Assembly (NCBI GenBank): GCA_014695175.1
Contig: JACJNV010000367.1
Location: 1 to 60,909, forward strand
DNA from: Microcoleus sp. FACHB-DQ6
Lineage (GTDB): Bacteria; Cyanobacteriota; Cyanobacteriia; Cyanobacteriales; Microcoleaceae
Direction of reading: 5' to 3'
Length of the DNA stretch: 60,909 nt
Part shown: in pieces, positions 53,063 to 60,909 of the stretch
How the letters are laid out: every line of letters starts with the position of its first letter
Position numbering within the stretch: the first letter of the stretch is position 1
Translations under genes and position numbers: made by a program
The notes under the pieces: generated by a model
What the model was told of the DNA's origin: nothing
The model's database searches: none
What the model saw: only the letters and a program-made list of their open reading frames with translations

Positions 53063-54214
53063 CTATGGCAAAGGCGTTACAGCAGAATTATCAAGAGGGC
53101 AATTTACCGAAGTTTTCCCTAAATAATCAGTTAAGGTAACTTCATCTTTGTAATGCCTAGGAGTTTCTATTAACAATTGCCAAGCTTCACCAGCATCAAG
53201 TAAATTCATCCGCCCCGGATAGTGAGTTTGGATCAACTCTTGAACCAAAGGGTAATAGTCTGAGTTAAGACTAGGGAAAATATGATGCTCCGTGTGATAG
53301 GAAAAATTGAAATGCAACCGATCAACTATTTTAGGAACCCGTATTGAAAGACTATTAATCAGCGGGTCATTAACACTTGTCATCCGGCAAACCAGATGAT
53401 TCGTGTAGATATAAAACATGATTCCTGAATGACCAATGGCTAGCGGGAGAAAATAGCCCAAAGCGAGTTTTAGGGGATGAAAGCCTAAATAGAATAAGAT
53501 GCTAAAATGTAAGCATAAAATTCCGATAAACTCAAGGGCAATTGTCCACCTATCCCGAACACTGACTGTAAAAGCAGCCGGCACATAATCAACCGACTTA
53601 TTATTAAACAACAGAATCGAAGAGAGGTTGGAAAAATTATGAAATAACCACGAGCCTGCCATTCCTACTATGAAGAACCAAAATGGATTGAAGTCAAGAG
53701 ATGGTACAAAGAAATTTTGAATCCATTTTCCCCAAGTATTTGGCTGTTGGTAAAGGTAATTGCGATCGGGATCTCCTAAAGAATTGGTTTTACTGTGATG
53801 TACAATGTTATGAAGAGATTTCCACTGAGTCGGGGGCATAAACAACATTGCGAACCCTAGAAAACTAATGAGATCAGTCAGGCGAGACTTTTTCTGCACA
53901 CTACCGTGCATGAAATCATGGGAGATAAATGATAAAGCTATTACACTATTACCCATAATCAAAGCTAAAGGTAAATAAAGCCATAAGAGATATACAGGCC
54001 AATGATCTAGACGAGCGGCAATCCCCCAACCCAGTAGCAAAATGCCCATATTAATGAACAGTATAACCAACTTACTACCATCTGGTGTAAAGGCTTCTGA
54101 TGGCAGAAGTGGGCGCAATTTCTTAGCGTATACTGAGTGGGGAATTAGCGTTTCTTCGCCTAAAGTCTGGGTTGCTGTCTTGTCTAGAGTATTGAGTGAT
54201 TTTTCTGATTTCAT
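53063..54214 (-). CDS. Membrane fatty acid desaturase
   Basis: 383 residues, acyl-lipid or acyl-CoA desaturase with the three histidine boxes of the di-iron site: HDFMH (99-103), HNIVHH (135-140), HTEHH (307-311). Four or more hydrophobic segments surround them (for example FINMGILLLGWGIAA, LLWLYLPLALIMGNSVIAL). No cytochrome b5 domain. Regiospecificity cannot be read. It would supply the polyunsaturated fatty acids the neighbouring lipoxygenase needs. Confidence 0.9.
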   Translation of the reverse strand: MKSEKSLNTLDKTATQTLGEETLIPHSVYAKKLRPLLPSEAFTPDGSKLVILFINMGILLLGWGIAARLDHWPVYLLWLYLPLALIMGNSVIALSFISHDFMHGSVQKKSRLTDLISFLGFAMLFMPPTQWKSLHNIVHHSKTNSLGDPDRNYLYQQPNTWGKWIQNFFVPSLDFNPFWFFIVGMAGSWLFHNFSNLSSILLFNNKSVDYVPAAFTVSVRDRWTIALEFIGILCLHFSILFYLGFHPLKLALGYFLPLAIGHSGIMFYIYTNHLVCRMTSVNDPLINSLSIRVPKIVDRLHFNFSYHTEHHIFPSLNSDYYPLVQELIQTHYPGRMNLLDAGEAWQLLIETPRHYKDEVTLTDYLGKTSVNCPLDNSAVTPLP

Positions 54215-54535
54215 GTGCTCGCTAAGAGTATTTTCATGTGACTTAATAAGTTTCTAAATTTAATGAGAGCCCGTACCCGATTTTAGATGGAACCCACACA
54301 TAAATCCGACGGCTTATTGTCACGCTGCGGAGATTTTATCTGTCTCCACTGTGGCTATCTGAGAGTTTCTGATCAAATTGCTTTAGATCAAGGCTGCCTG
54401 ATTGTTGTACCTAGATATTATTGTATCCTATAAAAATAATTTTGGAACACCTCTTAAAGGCTTACCTATCGATAATACTCTCCCACTTTTCACTTGGGTT
54501 TAATCTCAATAACCAATCCTAAATAACCTATAAGA
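54215..54535. other. Spacer upstream of the desaturase
   Basis: About 320 bases. AT-rich, no gene or clear RNA. Contains the desaturase promoter region and the 3' end of the ProA-like gene, which runs the same way. Confidence 0.4.
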
Positions 54536-55801
54536 TTAAAAAAGTCCGTTTCCCTGAACAATTTCTTTAATTGTCGTCAGCGTATCTAACCCAATCAATC
54601 CCCGGCGATAACCTTTTTGGTTGGACATTCCCAAAAATATCGCATCTCCCCGATTTTGATAGCGCCAAAACCGAGGTGAGGCATTAATAAAAGTTGAGGC
54701 GCTGTTAACATCCAGAGCAAATTGGCGACTTTCTAAGTAAGATTCAGTGGCGATGCAGTCAGCGTGGCCGCTGCTGTAGCGGTTGATCCAGCCGATCGCA
54801 ATCTCTAAACTATCGACAACTTTAAACGCGATGGTTTTGTTTAAATACGGTTGAGTCCACTCGTATGGTTCCGCCAGCTTCAACTCTGGGAAATCTGCGA
54901 CAAGATCCGCATCTGCGCTAATTTGAAAACCTTTTTCTTTTAAACTGTTCCAAAGCCTGACTAAGGAAGAAGGCTTTTGGTTGCGATCAATGAGCACTTT
55001 CTCGATCGCATTAACAGGATCGGGCACGCTTTGATGGCTGTCCAAAATCATCCACCTTGCCATCTCCAAACTGCCAGTCGGTGACCAATAAAGGTAACAA
55101 TTTCCCATTGCCGACCTCAAAACGGGTGCTGTGCACAACCTTACCACCTGCTGCACCAAACTTGGTCTACCGTAGGGAATAATTAAATTGAGATATTGGT
55201 CTTGAGTGACCAATTCTCGGATCGAAGCGCCCCGATCGGGTGGCAGTACCTGCAAACATCCCGAGGGCAAACCGACCTCATCGATCGCCGAAACCAAAGC
55301 TTCTCCAATTACTGTATTAGTTTGCCAGCTTTCGCTGCCACCTTTAAGAATCAAACTGTTAGCGCTTTTGAGAGACAAACCCGCGGCGATCGCCCCCAAC
55401 TCGGGAAACGCCTCGTAAATTAGAGCGATCGCCCCCAGCGGTAGCGACTGACAGTAAACCTGACACCGATCGACCTGATAAGAAGCATTGATCACCCTAC
55501 CGATCGGATCTGGCATTTCCCCCAACCGTTCCAGAATTTGCACAGTTGTCTTGATCCGTTCCGGCGTCAGCTTCAGCCACTCCACGATCAACTCGGGAAT
55601 CGCCATGTCCCGACTTGCTTCTAGATCCAGAGTATTTGCTTCTAAAATGTCATTTTGCCGGCGTTTCAGCCAGCCCGCCATCGCCTGCAAACCTGCCGCG
55701 CGATCCGCACTCTTTGTCGCAGCCAACTCCAAAGAAGCTTGATAAGCGCGACGCGCGACATTTGCGGCATCTGATGAATGGGTAAAATCCTCTATTATCA
55801 T
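54536..55801 (-). CDS. ProA-like aldehyde dehydrogenase without the catalytic cysteine
   Basis: 421 residues that align along their length with glutamate-5-semialdehyde dehydrogenase (ProA): PLGAIALIYEAFPELGAIAA, LILKGGSESWQTN, and the end RRGLIGLDTLTTIKEIVQG. At the active site the family has P-G-V-C-N-A; here it reads PDPVNAIEKVL, with valine 263 at the cysteine position. It therefore cannot carry out normal thiol catalysis. Many cyanobacteria encode two ProA paralogues, and this may be the diverged one. Its upstream gene, four bases away, is a small membrane protein. A different reaction or a regulatory role is possible. Confidence 0.88.
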   Translation of the reverse strand: MIIEDFTHSSDAANVARRAYQASLELAATKSADRAAGLQAMAGWLKRRQNDILEANTLDLEASRDMAIPELIVEWLKLTPERIKTTVQILERLGEMPDPIGRVINASYQVDRCQVYCQSLPLGAIALIYEAFPELGAIAAGLSLKSANSLILKGGSESWQTNTVIGEALVSAIDEVGLPSGCLQVLPPDRGASIRELVTQDQYLNLIIPYGRPSLVQQVVRLCTAPVLRSAMGNCYLYWSPTGSLEMARWMILDSHQSVPDPVNAIEKVLIDRNQKPSSLVRLWNSLKEKGFQISADADLVADFPELKLAEPYEWTQPYLNKTIAFKVVDSLEIAIGWINRYSSGHADCIATESYLESRQFALDVNSASTFINASPRFWRYQNRGDAIFLGMSNQKGYRRGLIGLDTLTTIKEIVQGNGLF

Positions 55802-55805
55802 CTAG

Positions 55806-56210
55806 CTAACGCCTGTAAGCGAGCCATACCATCAGCGCCGGCAGCATTGCTAGCAGCACGGCGACCATTGCCCACAGAATAATATTCGGGCCCGGCGAGT
55901 GCAGCGCCAAGGGCAACCAAATCACTAGCGGCACCAATATCATACCCAAAGCCAGTGGCAAATAATGGGCCTTCAAACCCGGATGCGCTCTGTTCCACTG
56001 GTTCCCTGTCCACCGCCAAGCCTGCTTGTAAGGATAGTTCGTTGATAGTTGCTCAATCACGTATCCACTTTCGTCCAATACAAATATTTGTTGACAGCGG
56101 TTGCATCCAAAGGCTTCTGTCAACGTTATAGGCACTAGACGACCCCGGCGTCGGCAAGGACAGGGGTACTCATCGTTTAAGTCAATCTTTGGAACTTTTT
56201 GAGATGGCAC
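55806..56210 (-). CDS. Small membrane protein with zinc-ribbon-like cysteines
   Basis: 134 residues. N-terminal cysteines in YPCPCRRRG and FGCNRCQQIFVL look like a zinc ribbon; then two hydrophobic helices (LPLALGMILVPLVIWLPLAL and ILWAMVAVLLAMLPALMVWL). A cyanobacterial hypothetical family to my knowledge, function unknown. It precedes the ProA-like gene by four bases on the same strand, so the two are co-transcribed. Confidence 0.8.
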   Translation of the reverse strand: MPSQKVPKIDLNDEYPCPCRRRGRLVPITLTEAFGCNRCQQIFVLDESGYVIEQLSTNYPYKQAWRWTGNQWNRAHPGLKAHYLPLALGMILVPLVIWLPLALHSPGPNIILWAMVAVLLAMLPALMVWLAYRR

Positions 56211-56458
56211 GAGCGATCGGATAAAAAAAGCGTTTTTGCAAAAATAATCGTTAACATATCCACTTAATCAAACTTGTCAATTCCGCCATACCGAGGCTTT
56301 CAACTGCCTGTTCCGAGATATCGTGCGAGCGACAATTTTGACTTGCAAGTTCTGCCTTCAATTTTACCACTAACTTAGGTATTTTCAACCATCATTAGGA
56401 GTATACCGAAAACTTTCTGGATCTACTTTCTGGTTTCCTTGATTTTTTTATCTTCTAA

Positions 56459-56530
56459 AGCGGGTGACGCGATTCGAACGCGCGACATTCACCTTGGCAA
56501 GGTGACGCTCTACCACTGAGCTACACCCGC
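56459..56530 (-). tRNA. tRNA-Gly (GCC)
   Basis: Reverse-strand cloverleaf of 72 bases: acceptor stem GCGGGTG/CACCCGC, D-arm GCTCAGTGGTAGAGC, anticodon arm TCACCTTGCCAAGGTGA with anticodon GCC, T-arm GCGCGTTCGAATCGCGT. No encoded CCA. Confidence 0.97.
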
Positions 56531-56748
56531 ATTTCCTGCGGTATTAACAATATTGTCTCAATTCCCGAAATTTGTCAAGTCTTTTTAGTAATTTTTTTTC
56601 ACAAACCCAGTAAAAACCCCCAAAGCCTATCCCCACCTGAAATTTCAGCAGCCAGATCATTAACCAAATCAGTAATTGCCGTGAAATTTGACCGCCATCC
56701 GCCGACGGCAAAGCTACAATCAAGCTGGAATTGTGGGAGAACACTGTC

Positions 56749-56889
56749 ATGTCAGATTTAAATCGCGGAATCATGAAGTTCAAGGGAGCTGACAGTCCTA
56801 TAGCGATCGCCATTTCGGCGATTGTCATTGCCGGCGGAATCGGCTTCTTGATCTGGTGGGCGCTGCAATCAGCCTACACCCTCAGCTAA
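56749..56889 (+). CDS. 46-residue single-helix membrane protein
   Basis: Complete frame of 46 codons plus stop. Start MSDLNRGIMKFKGADSPIAI, then one hydrophobic helix (AIAISAIVIAGGIGFLIWWA) and a short polar end. GGGAGA lies eight bases before the ATG, and a terminator follows 39 bases after the stop. The size and layout are those of low-mass subunits of photosynthetic or NDH-1 complexes, but I cannot name it. Too short for standard gene callers. Confidence 0.75.
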   Translation: MSDLNRGIMKFKGADSPIAIAISAIVIAGGIGFLIWWALQSAYTLS

Positions 56890-56928
56890 CAGACAACTCA
56901 AACGTAAAACTTATAAGACCTTGCTCAG

Positions 56929-56967
56929 AAGGCAGAATTTAAGAAAAATTCTGTCTTTTGCATTTTT
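56929..56967 (+). terminator. Rho-independent terminator of the 46-residue protein gene
   Basis: AAGGCAGAATTT, AAGAA loop, AAATTCTGTCTT, then TTGCATTTTTTT. One G-T pair in the 12-base stem and a clear T-run. Confidence 0.85.
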
Positions 56968-57178
56968 TTGCCCTTCGTCTTGAATTTATTGCCCAGGAAT
57001 GCGGATCGATTGCTGACGATCGAATGATTGCCATAAATCACCCGATCGGGCGAGTCACTAGCATGATCCCAGATGACTGCCCGTTCCACTACTTTTGTAG
57101 TACACTTGTAAACAAGGCGCGCCGAGAGCGCAGTTTTAGATGCAAGTGTTTGCAAGGGTTGTATCTCAACAAAAATTT

Positions 57179-58996
57179 ATGGCAAGCTTTCAGGACATTT
57201 TCCAATACTACAGTCGCTACTGGAAAATATCAGTTTACAGCATAGGCGCATCGAGCGTTTTGGCGCTAGCCGATTTGCTTGTTCCCTACGCGATCGGTCA
57301 AATATTAAACGTATTGTCGGGTCAACCTACAGATACAGTAACGCAAAAACTCATAACAGCGATCGCCTCTGTTACCCAGCACTCACCCAGCAAAATATTA
57401 TCGCTATCCGTCTTGCTGGGCATGATTTTTCTGGTAACAGTCGCCAAAGCACCGGTACAGCCTTGGGTGGCAAATTGGTTCCACTGGGCGATACCATTGA
57501 GGGCAAGGCGCGATCGAATGAGAGGTGCGATCGGCAAAATCCTCACCTTACCCCTAGAATTCTACGACGAAAACAACGCTGGACGGATTGCCAGCCGCAT
57601 CGCCAAAGGCATCGCCAACCATACTTGGACTTACCCAGAAATTGCCGGCGAATTCATCCCCGAAGTCGTGCGCTTAATCGGCATTTTTGCCGTTATCTGC
57701 TTAATTGAGTGGCGGATTGGCTTATTAATTTTGGTTTCATTCCTATTTATCCTCAGTTTCACCCTCAAAGGCTTGCAAGGGGTGACTGCGCGAGAAGAAA
57801 TTCTGGATGAATACATCGAAGATACCGAAAGCCGCAACTCGGAAATTATCACCAACATCAAAACAGTCAAAGCTTTTGCCACAGAAAGCGATGAACTCAA
57901 AAGGCAAACAACCAGACTCGATCGCGAATTAAAAGTCGTGATCGACCGCATTCACAAAGGATACGTCACCTTGGGGGCATACCAGCAGACGACCGTCCAG
58001 TTGTGTTTGTTTTCAGTTCTCGGTTTTAGCCTAGCCGCCACGGTTGCAGGCAAAATTTCCCTCGGATATTTTGTTACCGTCTACACGTTGGCAAGCATGG
58101 CATATTCCCAACTGCGTCCGATTAGCATTATCGCCGAATTATTGGCGCGGCGTTATTCTTCAATGATCCGGTTCCACGAGTTTATGCAAACGCCAGACGG
58201 TGTTGATGCGGTTAATTTAGCAGAAAATGCTCGATCGGCGTCGCCTTATAAATTTACCGGCAAAGTTGAATTCAGCGGTTTGACCTTCGGGTACGACAGT
58301 CAAAAACCCGTTTTGCAGGATGTGAATTTATTGATTCATCCCCGTCAGACTGTAGCATTAGTCGGGCGATCCGGTTCCGGAAAATCGACTTTAGTTAAAC
58401 TTCTGTTTCGCTACTTTGAACCCAACTCCGGCAGCATTCTGATCGACGGCGAAGACATTCGCAGCTTAGACGTGACTCGCTACCGCCAGCGTTTAGCCAT
58501 TGTCCACCAAGAAGTAGACGTTTTTAACGGTACTTTGCTGGAAAATTTGACTTACGGAAACAGAAATGCAACTTTCGAGCAAGTTGAGGATGCTTGTCGT
58601 ATTGCCAAAGTAGACGATTTTGTGCGGCTGTTGCCCCAAGGTTACTATACCGTGGTCGGGGAGAGAGGAATGCGGTTGTCCGGCGGTCAGCGGCAGCGGT
58701 TGGGGATTGCGAGGGCGCTGTTGGTGGAGCCGGATGTGTTAATTTTTGATGAGGCTACTTCTAGTTTGGACTATGAGTCGGAGCGATCGATACAGCTAGC
58801 CATGCAGAATATCCTCGGTACGCGCACCACCATAATTATTGCCCACAGACTGAGTACAATTCGCGAAGCCGATACGATCGTCGTACTCGACGGCGGTAGA
58901 ATCGTCGAAATTGGCAGCCATGAAGAACTCTTAAACCAACAAGGCATTTACCGCCGCCTGCACTCCCTGCAAGAAACCGGAGAATTAGTGAATTAG
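57179..58996 (+). CDS. ABC exporter, fused permease and ATPase
   Basis: About 605 residues, half-transporter that works as a dimer. An N-terminal six-helix permease (about 1-310, for example ASSVLALADLLVPYAIGQIL) is followed by an ATPase: Walker A GRSGSGKST, Q-loop HQEVDVFNGT, signature LSGGQRQRLGIARALL, Walker B VLIFDEATSSLD, H-loop IIAHRLSTI. It is of the MsbA/lipid- or drug-exporter class; substrate unknown. Start: ATG at 57179 (MASFQDIFQYY) or 57140; neither has a strong ribosome site. Monocistronic. Confidence 0.93.
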   Translation: MASFQDIFQYYSRYWKISVYSIGASSVLALADLLVPYAIGQILNVLSGQPTDTVTQKLITAIASVTQHSPSKILSLSVLLGMIFLVTVAKAPVQPWVANWFHWAIPLRARRDRMRGAIGKILTLPLEFYDENNAGRIASRIAKGIANHTWTYPEIAGEFIPEVVRLIGIFAVICLIEWRIGLLILVSFLFILSFTLKGLQGVTAREEILDEYIEDTESRNSEIITNIKTVKAFATESDELKRQTTRLDRELKVVIDRIHKGYVTLGAYQQTTVQLCLFSVLGFSLAATVAGKISLGYFVTVYTLASMAYSQLRPISIIAELLARRYSSMIRFHEFMQTPDGVDAVNLAENARSASPYKFTGKVEFSGLTFGYDSQKPVLQDVNLLIHPRQTVALVGRSGSGKSTLVKLLFRYFEPNSGSILIDGEDIRSLDVTRYRQRLAIVHQEVDVFNGTLLENLTYGNRNATFEQVEDACRIAKVDDFVRLLPQGYYTVVGERGMRLSGGQRQRLGIARALLVEPDVLIFDEATSSLDYESERSIQLAMQNILGTRTTIIIAHRLSTIREADTIVVLDGGRIVEIGSHEELLNQQGIYRRLHSLQETGELVN

Positions 58997-59196
58997 GGAT
59001 TTGGATTAAGTCTAGACTTAGGGTGCGTGCTCAGGGCAGGCACCAAGCCTAGACTTAGCAATGCGTACCTGAAACAGTATTCTATTTTCCGGTCTGCCCT
59101 AAATGACTTATGGTTTCTATACTTAATCATTAGAGTTTTAAATATAATGTTGCAAATAAAGATTCAGGTGCTAGGATTTATAACTGTGATGGAAAT

Positions 59197-59278
59197 GGGT
59201 CGATGCCCGAGCGGTTAATGGGGGCGGACTGTAAATCCGCTGGCTACGCCTACGCTAGTTCAAATCTAGCTCGGCCCA
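59197..59278 (+). tRNA. tRNA-Tyr (GTA)
   Basis: 82-base class II tRNA: acceptor GGGTCGA/TCGGCCC, anticodon arm CGGACTGTAAATCCG with anticodon GTA, long variable arm (CTGGCTACGCCTACG) and T-arm CTAGTTCAAATCTAG. Confidence 0.97.
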
Positions 59279-59351
59279 CCTCAATTTAATAAAAAGTTAA
59301 AATTTAAGAATTAAAAATTAATTTTTTAATTGGAGATTCTTAATTTTTTAT

Positions 59352-59423
59352 GCCCGTGTAACTCAGTGGTAGAGTACCTCCTTGGTAAGGAGGAAGTCAC
59401 GAGTTCAAATCTCGTCACGGGCT
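59352..59423 (+). tRNA. tRNA-Thr (GGT)
   Basis: 72-base cloverleaf: acceptor GCCCGTG/CACGGGC, anticodon arm CCTCCTTGGTAAGGAGG with anticodon GGT, T-arm CGAGTTCAAATCTCG. It follows tRNA-Tyr by about 70 bases, an arrangement also found in related plastid and cyanobacterial genomes. Confidence 0.97.
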
Positions 59424-59845
59424 TGCCTTTTAAGCCATACAATTCCTTACTCCAGCTCGGAATATTCTAGAGCTTGGTTACTCTGGCAGAGTAGTTACCG
59501 CAAGGTGATACATAACTACCAATTGCTAAATCTTCGCTAGGTGTGTAGGGATGCTGTGTAACGCTGTGCTACGTATCGGTTCCCTTGATTCGAGGCCAGC
59601 GAAGCTTAAATCTATCCCGAAAAGAATCGCAGAGATTCTAGTCTCCAATTAGGTGCTCATCAGTTTCGTAAAATTCGGGAAAATACGGGCTAGAACCGCT
59701 TTTCAGTAGCTTTTGCCTTACTAACCAGCCAACAGTTGGCGTCTGCTCTCAATATGGTGGACTTGTCCTCCTTGTGCTATGCTCCATCGTAATTTCTAAA
59801 GCTTGTCTAGAGTAAATCGCTCATATTTCGCTCACACTAACAATC
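59424..59845. other. Spacer after the tRNA genes
   Basis: About 420 bases with no gene. It contains a GTAGTTA...TAACTAC inverted pair near 59490-59520 and no recognised structured RNA. The later part leads into the broken M23 gene from its 3' side. Confidence 0.5.
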
Positions 59846-60361
59846 CTATTTTTTAATAGTCGCTTGCAAATAAAGCAGCGGGTCTTCAGCAACCCAACCC
59901 AAACCCGAATTGTACCGAACTTCAAAATGCAAATGAGATGGCGGAATGTCCCGTTTTCCCGTCGTCCCGACAGTTCCCAAAACTTCTCCAGACAGCACTT
60001 TTTGACCGACTTTTACGGCAATATCTTTCAAATGAGCGTAGCGCGTTTGCTTCCCTGCTTGATGGTTCACCACAACTAAATTCCCGTAATCCCCCTGCGG
60101 CCCGGCAAAGGCGACAGTCCCGTCGCCAGCCGCCAAAACCTGCGTACCCTCCGACGCCAAAAAATCTACGCCGCTGTGGAAAAAAAATTCGCGCCGCGCC
60201 GGATGCAATTGCCGCCCGTAACGCAAAGCTTCCACTGCTGGGGCGGGCAGCGGAAATCTTTGCACCGATGGCGTTGTATCGGGATTTACAGAAGGCCCGA
60301 TCGACCTATTCACCGCAGGTACAAACACGGTTTGCCCCAAAGACCTGCAGCCATTCGCCTC
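59846..60361 (-). pseudogene. M23 (LytM-type) metallopeptidase, interrupted at its 5' side
   Basis: About 170 residues of the C-terminal M23 domain, which cuts peptidoglycan cross-links or acts in envelope remodelling. Seen: FFFHSGVDFLASEGTQVLAAGDG with the first zinc His and Asp, RYAHL, and SHLHFEVRYN with the remaining zinc ligands. The frame going upstream ends at a stop next to the transposase gene (60365), so the N-terminal part of the original gene is missing here. The missing half may lie beyond the IS outside the window. The remaining domain looks intact but has no own start that I trust. Confidence 0.75.
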
Positions 60362-60370
60362 AAATCATTG

Positions 60371-60909
60371 CTAACAAGTTAAGCTTGTATGCCAGTTGTC
60401 AAGGGGATTTGGTGAAGAGGTATCAAAGAAAAATTGGTTTTGACCTCGCTGTCGAGCGGGGAAGGGCGCAACAATTAACTTAACATTAGGATTTCGTTGA
60501 GATTTAACAATACCTAAATCTCGATTTTCAGGCGCGGCAAAATACTCGATAGGGTCAATTGCCTTACCTTGTTGGCGGGCTACATAAAAATGGTAAAGAC
60601 CCCGGTAAATCATTTCTAATGAAATCGAATCTATGGGTAAAGATAGTCGATCCGCAACGGCATCACCTAAATCTACCAAGATTGCATAAAATATCCAAGT
60701 TCCCCAAATTTGAAGCTGAATTCCGTTGAGAGAACCTGTCCCCAAATAGCTTAATCCCAACAGCCTTTTTACGGTATTAAAAGCTTCTTCAATCCTCCAC
60801 CGCCTACGATATAAATCTGCCACGACGTCGGGTGGCAATACTTGAGTATTTAGTACACTTGTCAAATAAGAATGCCAGGTTTTTCCCGAACGAACTTCAA
60901 TTAGTCGTA
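60371..60909 (-). mobile_element. IS4-type transposase, C-terminal part, runs off the window
   Basis: The reading frame is open up to the window edge, so the listed TTG near 60865 is internal; the upstream residues (RLIEVRSGKTWHSYL) fit the same protein. The IS4 YREK signature is seen in YRRRWRIEEAFNTVKRLLGL, followed by GIQLQIWGTWIFYAILVDL. It ends near 60371. This element split the M23 gene. The end of the insertion sequence and its target duplication cannot be confirmed because the other end is outside the window. Confidence 0.88.

Noticed and set aside
59027-59218. 63-residue frame overlapping the start of tRNA-Tyr
   Set aside because: It runs into a structured tRNA and has no ribosome site or similarity.

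Overview
Organism. Most of the window (about 2.4 kb to the end) reads as chromosome of a filamentous, non-heterocystous cyanobacterium of the Microcoleus/Oscillatoria/Phormidium type. The evidence is the many HIP1 octamers (GCGATCGC), the cyanobacteria-restricted genes pipX, ycf66 and a photosystem II S4-domain protein, runs of heptamer repeats between genes, and small palindromic repeats. The first ~2.3 kb is different: it holds the end of dabA and a whole dabB, whose sequence style suggests a Bacteroidota-like source. I saw no HIP1 site there. It is either a foreign insertion or an assembly join.

Layout. 0-2.3 kb: DAB-type inorganic carbon uptake genes. 2.4-3.2 kb: RTX calcium-binding protein. 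3.4-10.9 kb: three tandem paralogues that fuse a Ser/Thr kinase to a periplasmic-binding-protein-like sensor. 11-17 kb: reverse-strand housekeeping run der-ecfT-acpS-pipX-pipY-sepF-proC. 17.3-19.4 kb: acireductone-dioxygenase-like cupin, a CBS protein with a HEPN-like motif, and a small secreted protein. 19.6-26.1 kb: ECF sigma factor with ChrR-like anti-sigma, facing a DUF4331 protein, a TPR protein and a NicO-type metal transporter. 26.2-33.6 kb: DUF6918 protein, ycf66, cobQ, a ferredoxin, a coiled-coil membrane protein, an SDR. 33.8-38.1 kb: TPR-CHAT protease with a membrane-anchored partner. 38.2-42.2 kb: S4 protein, a PaeR7I-type restriction-modification pair, a Uma2 nuclease-like protein. 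42.4-49.2 kb: serA, prmA, a YdjM-like protein, a tnpB remnant, trxA, fabG, a small HD hydrolase, a ferredoxin-cyclase fusion. 49.8-54.2 kb: CFA-synthase-like methyltransferase, lipoxygenase, desaturase. 54.5-60.9 kb: a ProA-like protein without the catalytic Cys, three tRNA genes, a tiny membrane protein, an ABC exporter, and an M23 peptidase gene cut by an IS4-type transposase that runs off the window.

How genes work together. The kinase-sensor array looks like an expanding receptor family with signs of gene conversion. The sigma/ChrR-DUF4331-TPR-NicO block looks like an envelope- or metal-stress regulon. TPR-CHAT plus a two-helix membrane protein could be a protease-effector defence pair. 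The methyltransferase, lipoxygenase and desaturase suggest lipid modification or oxylipin chemistry. All start choices, boundaries and functions come from reading the sequence by eye; no database search was run.
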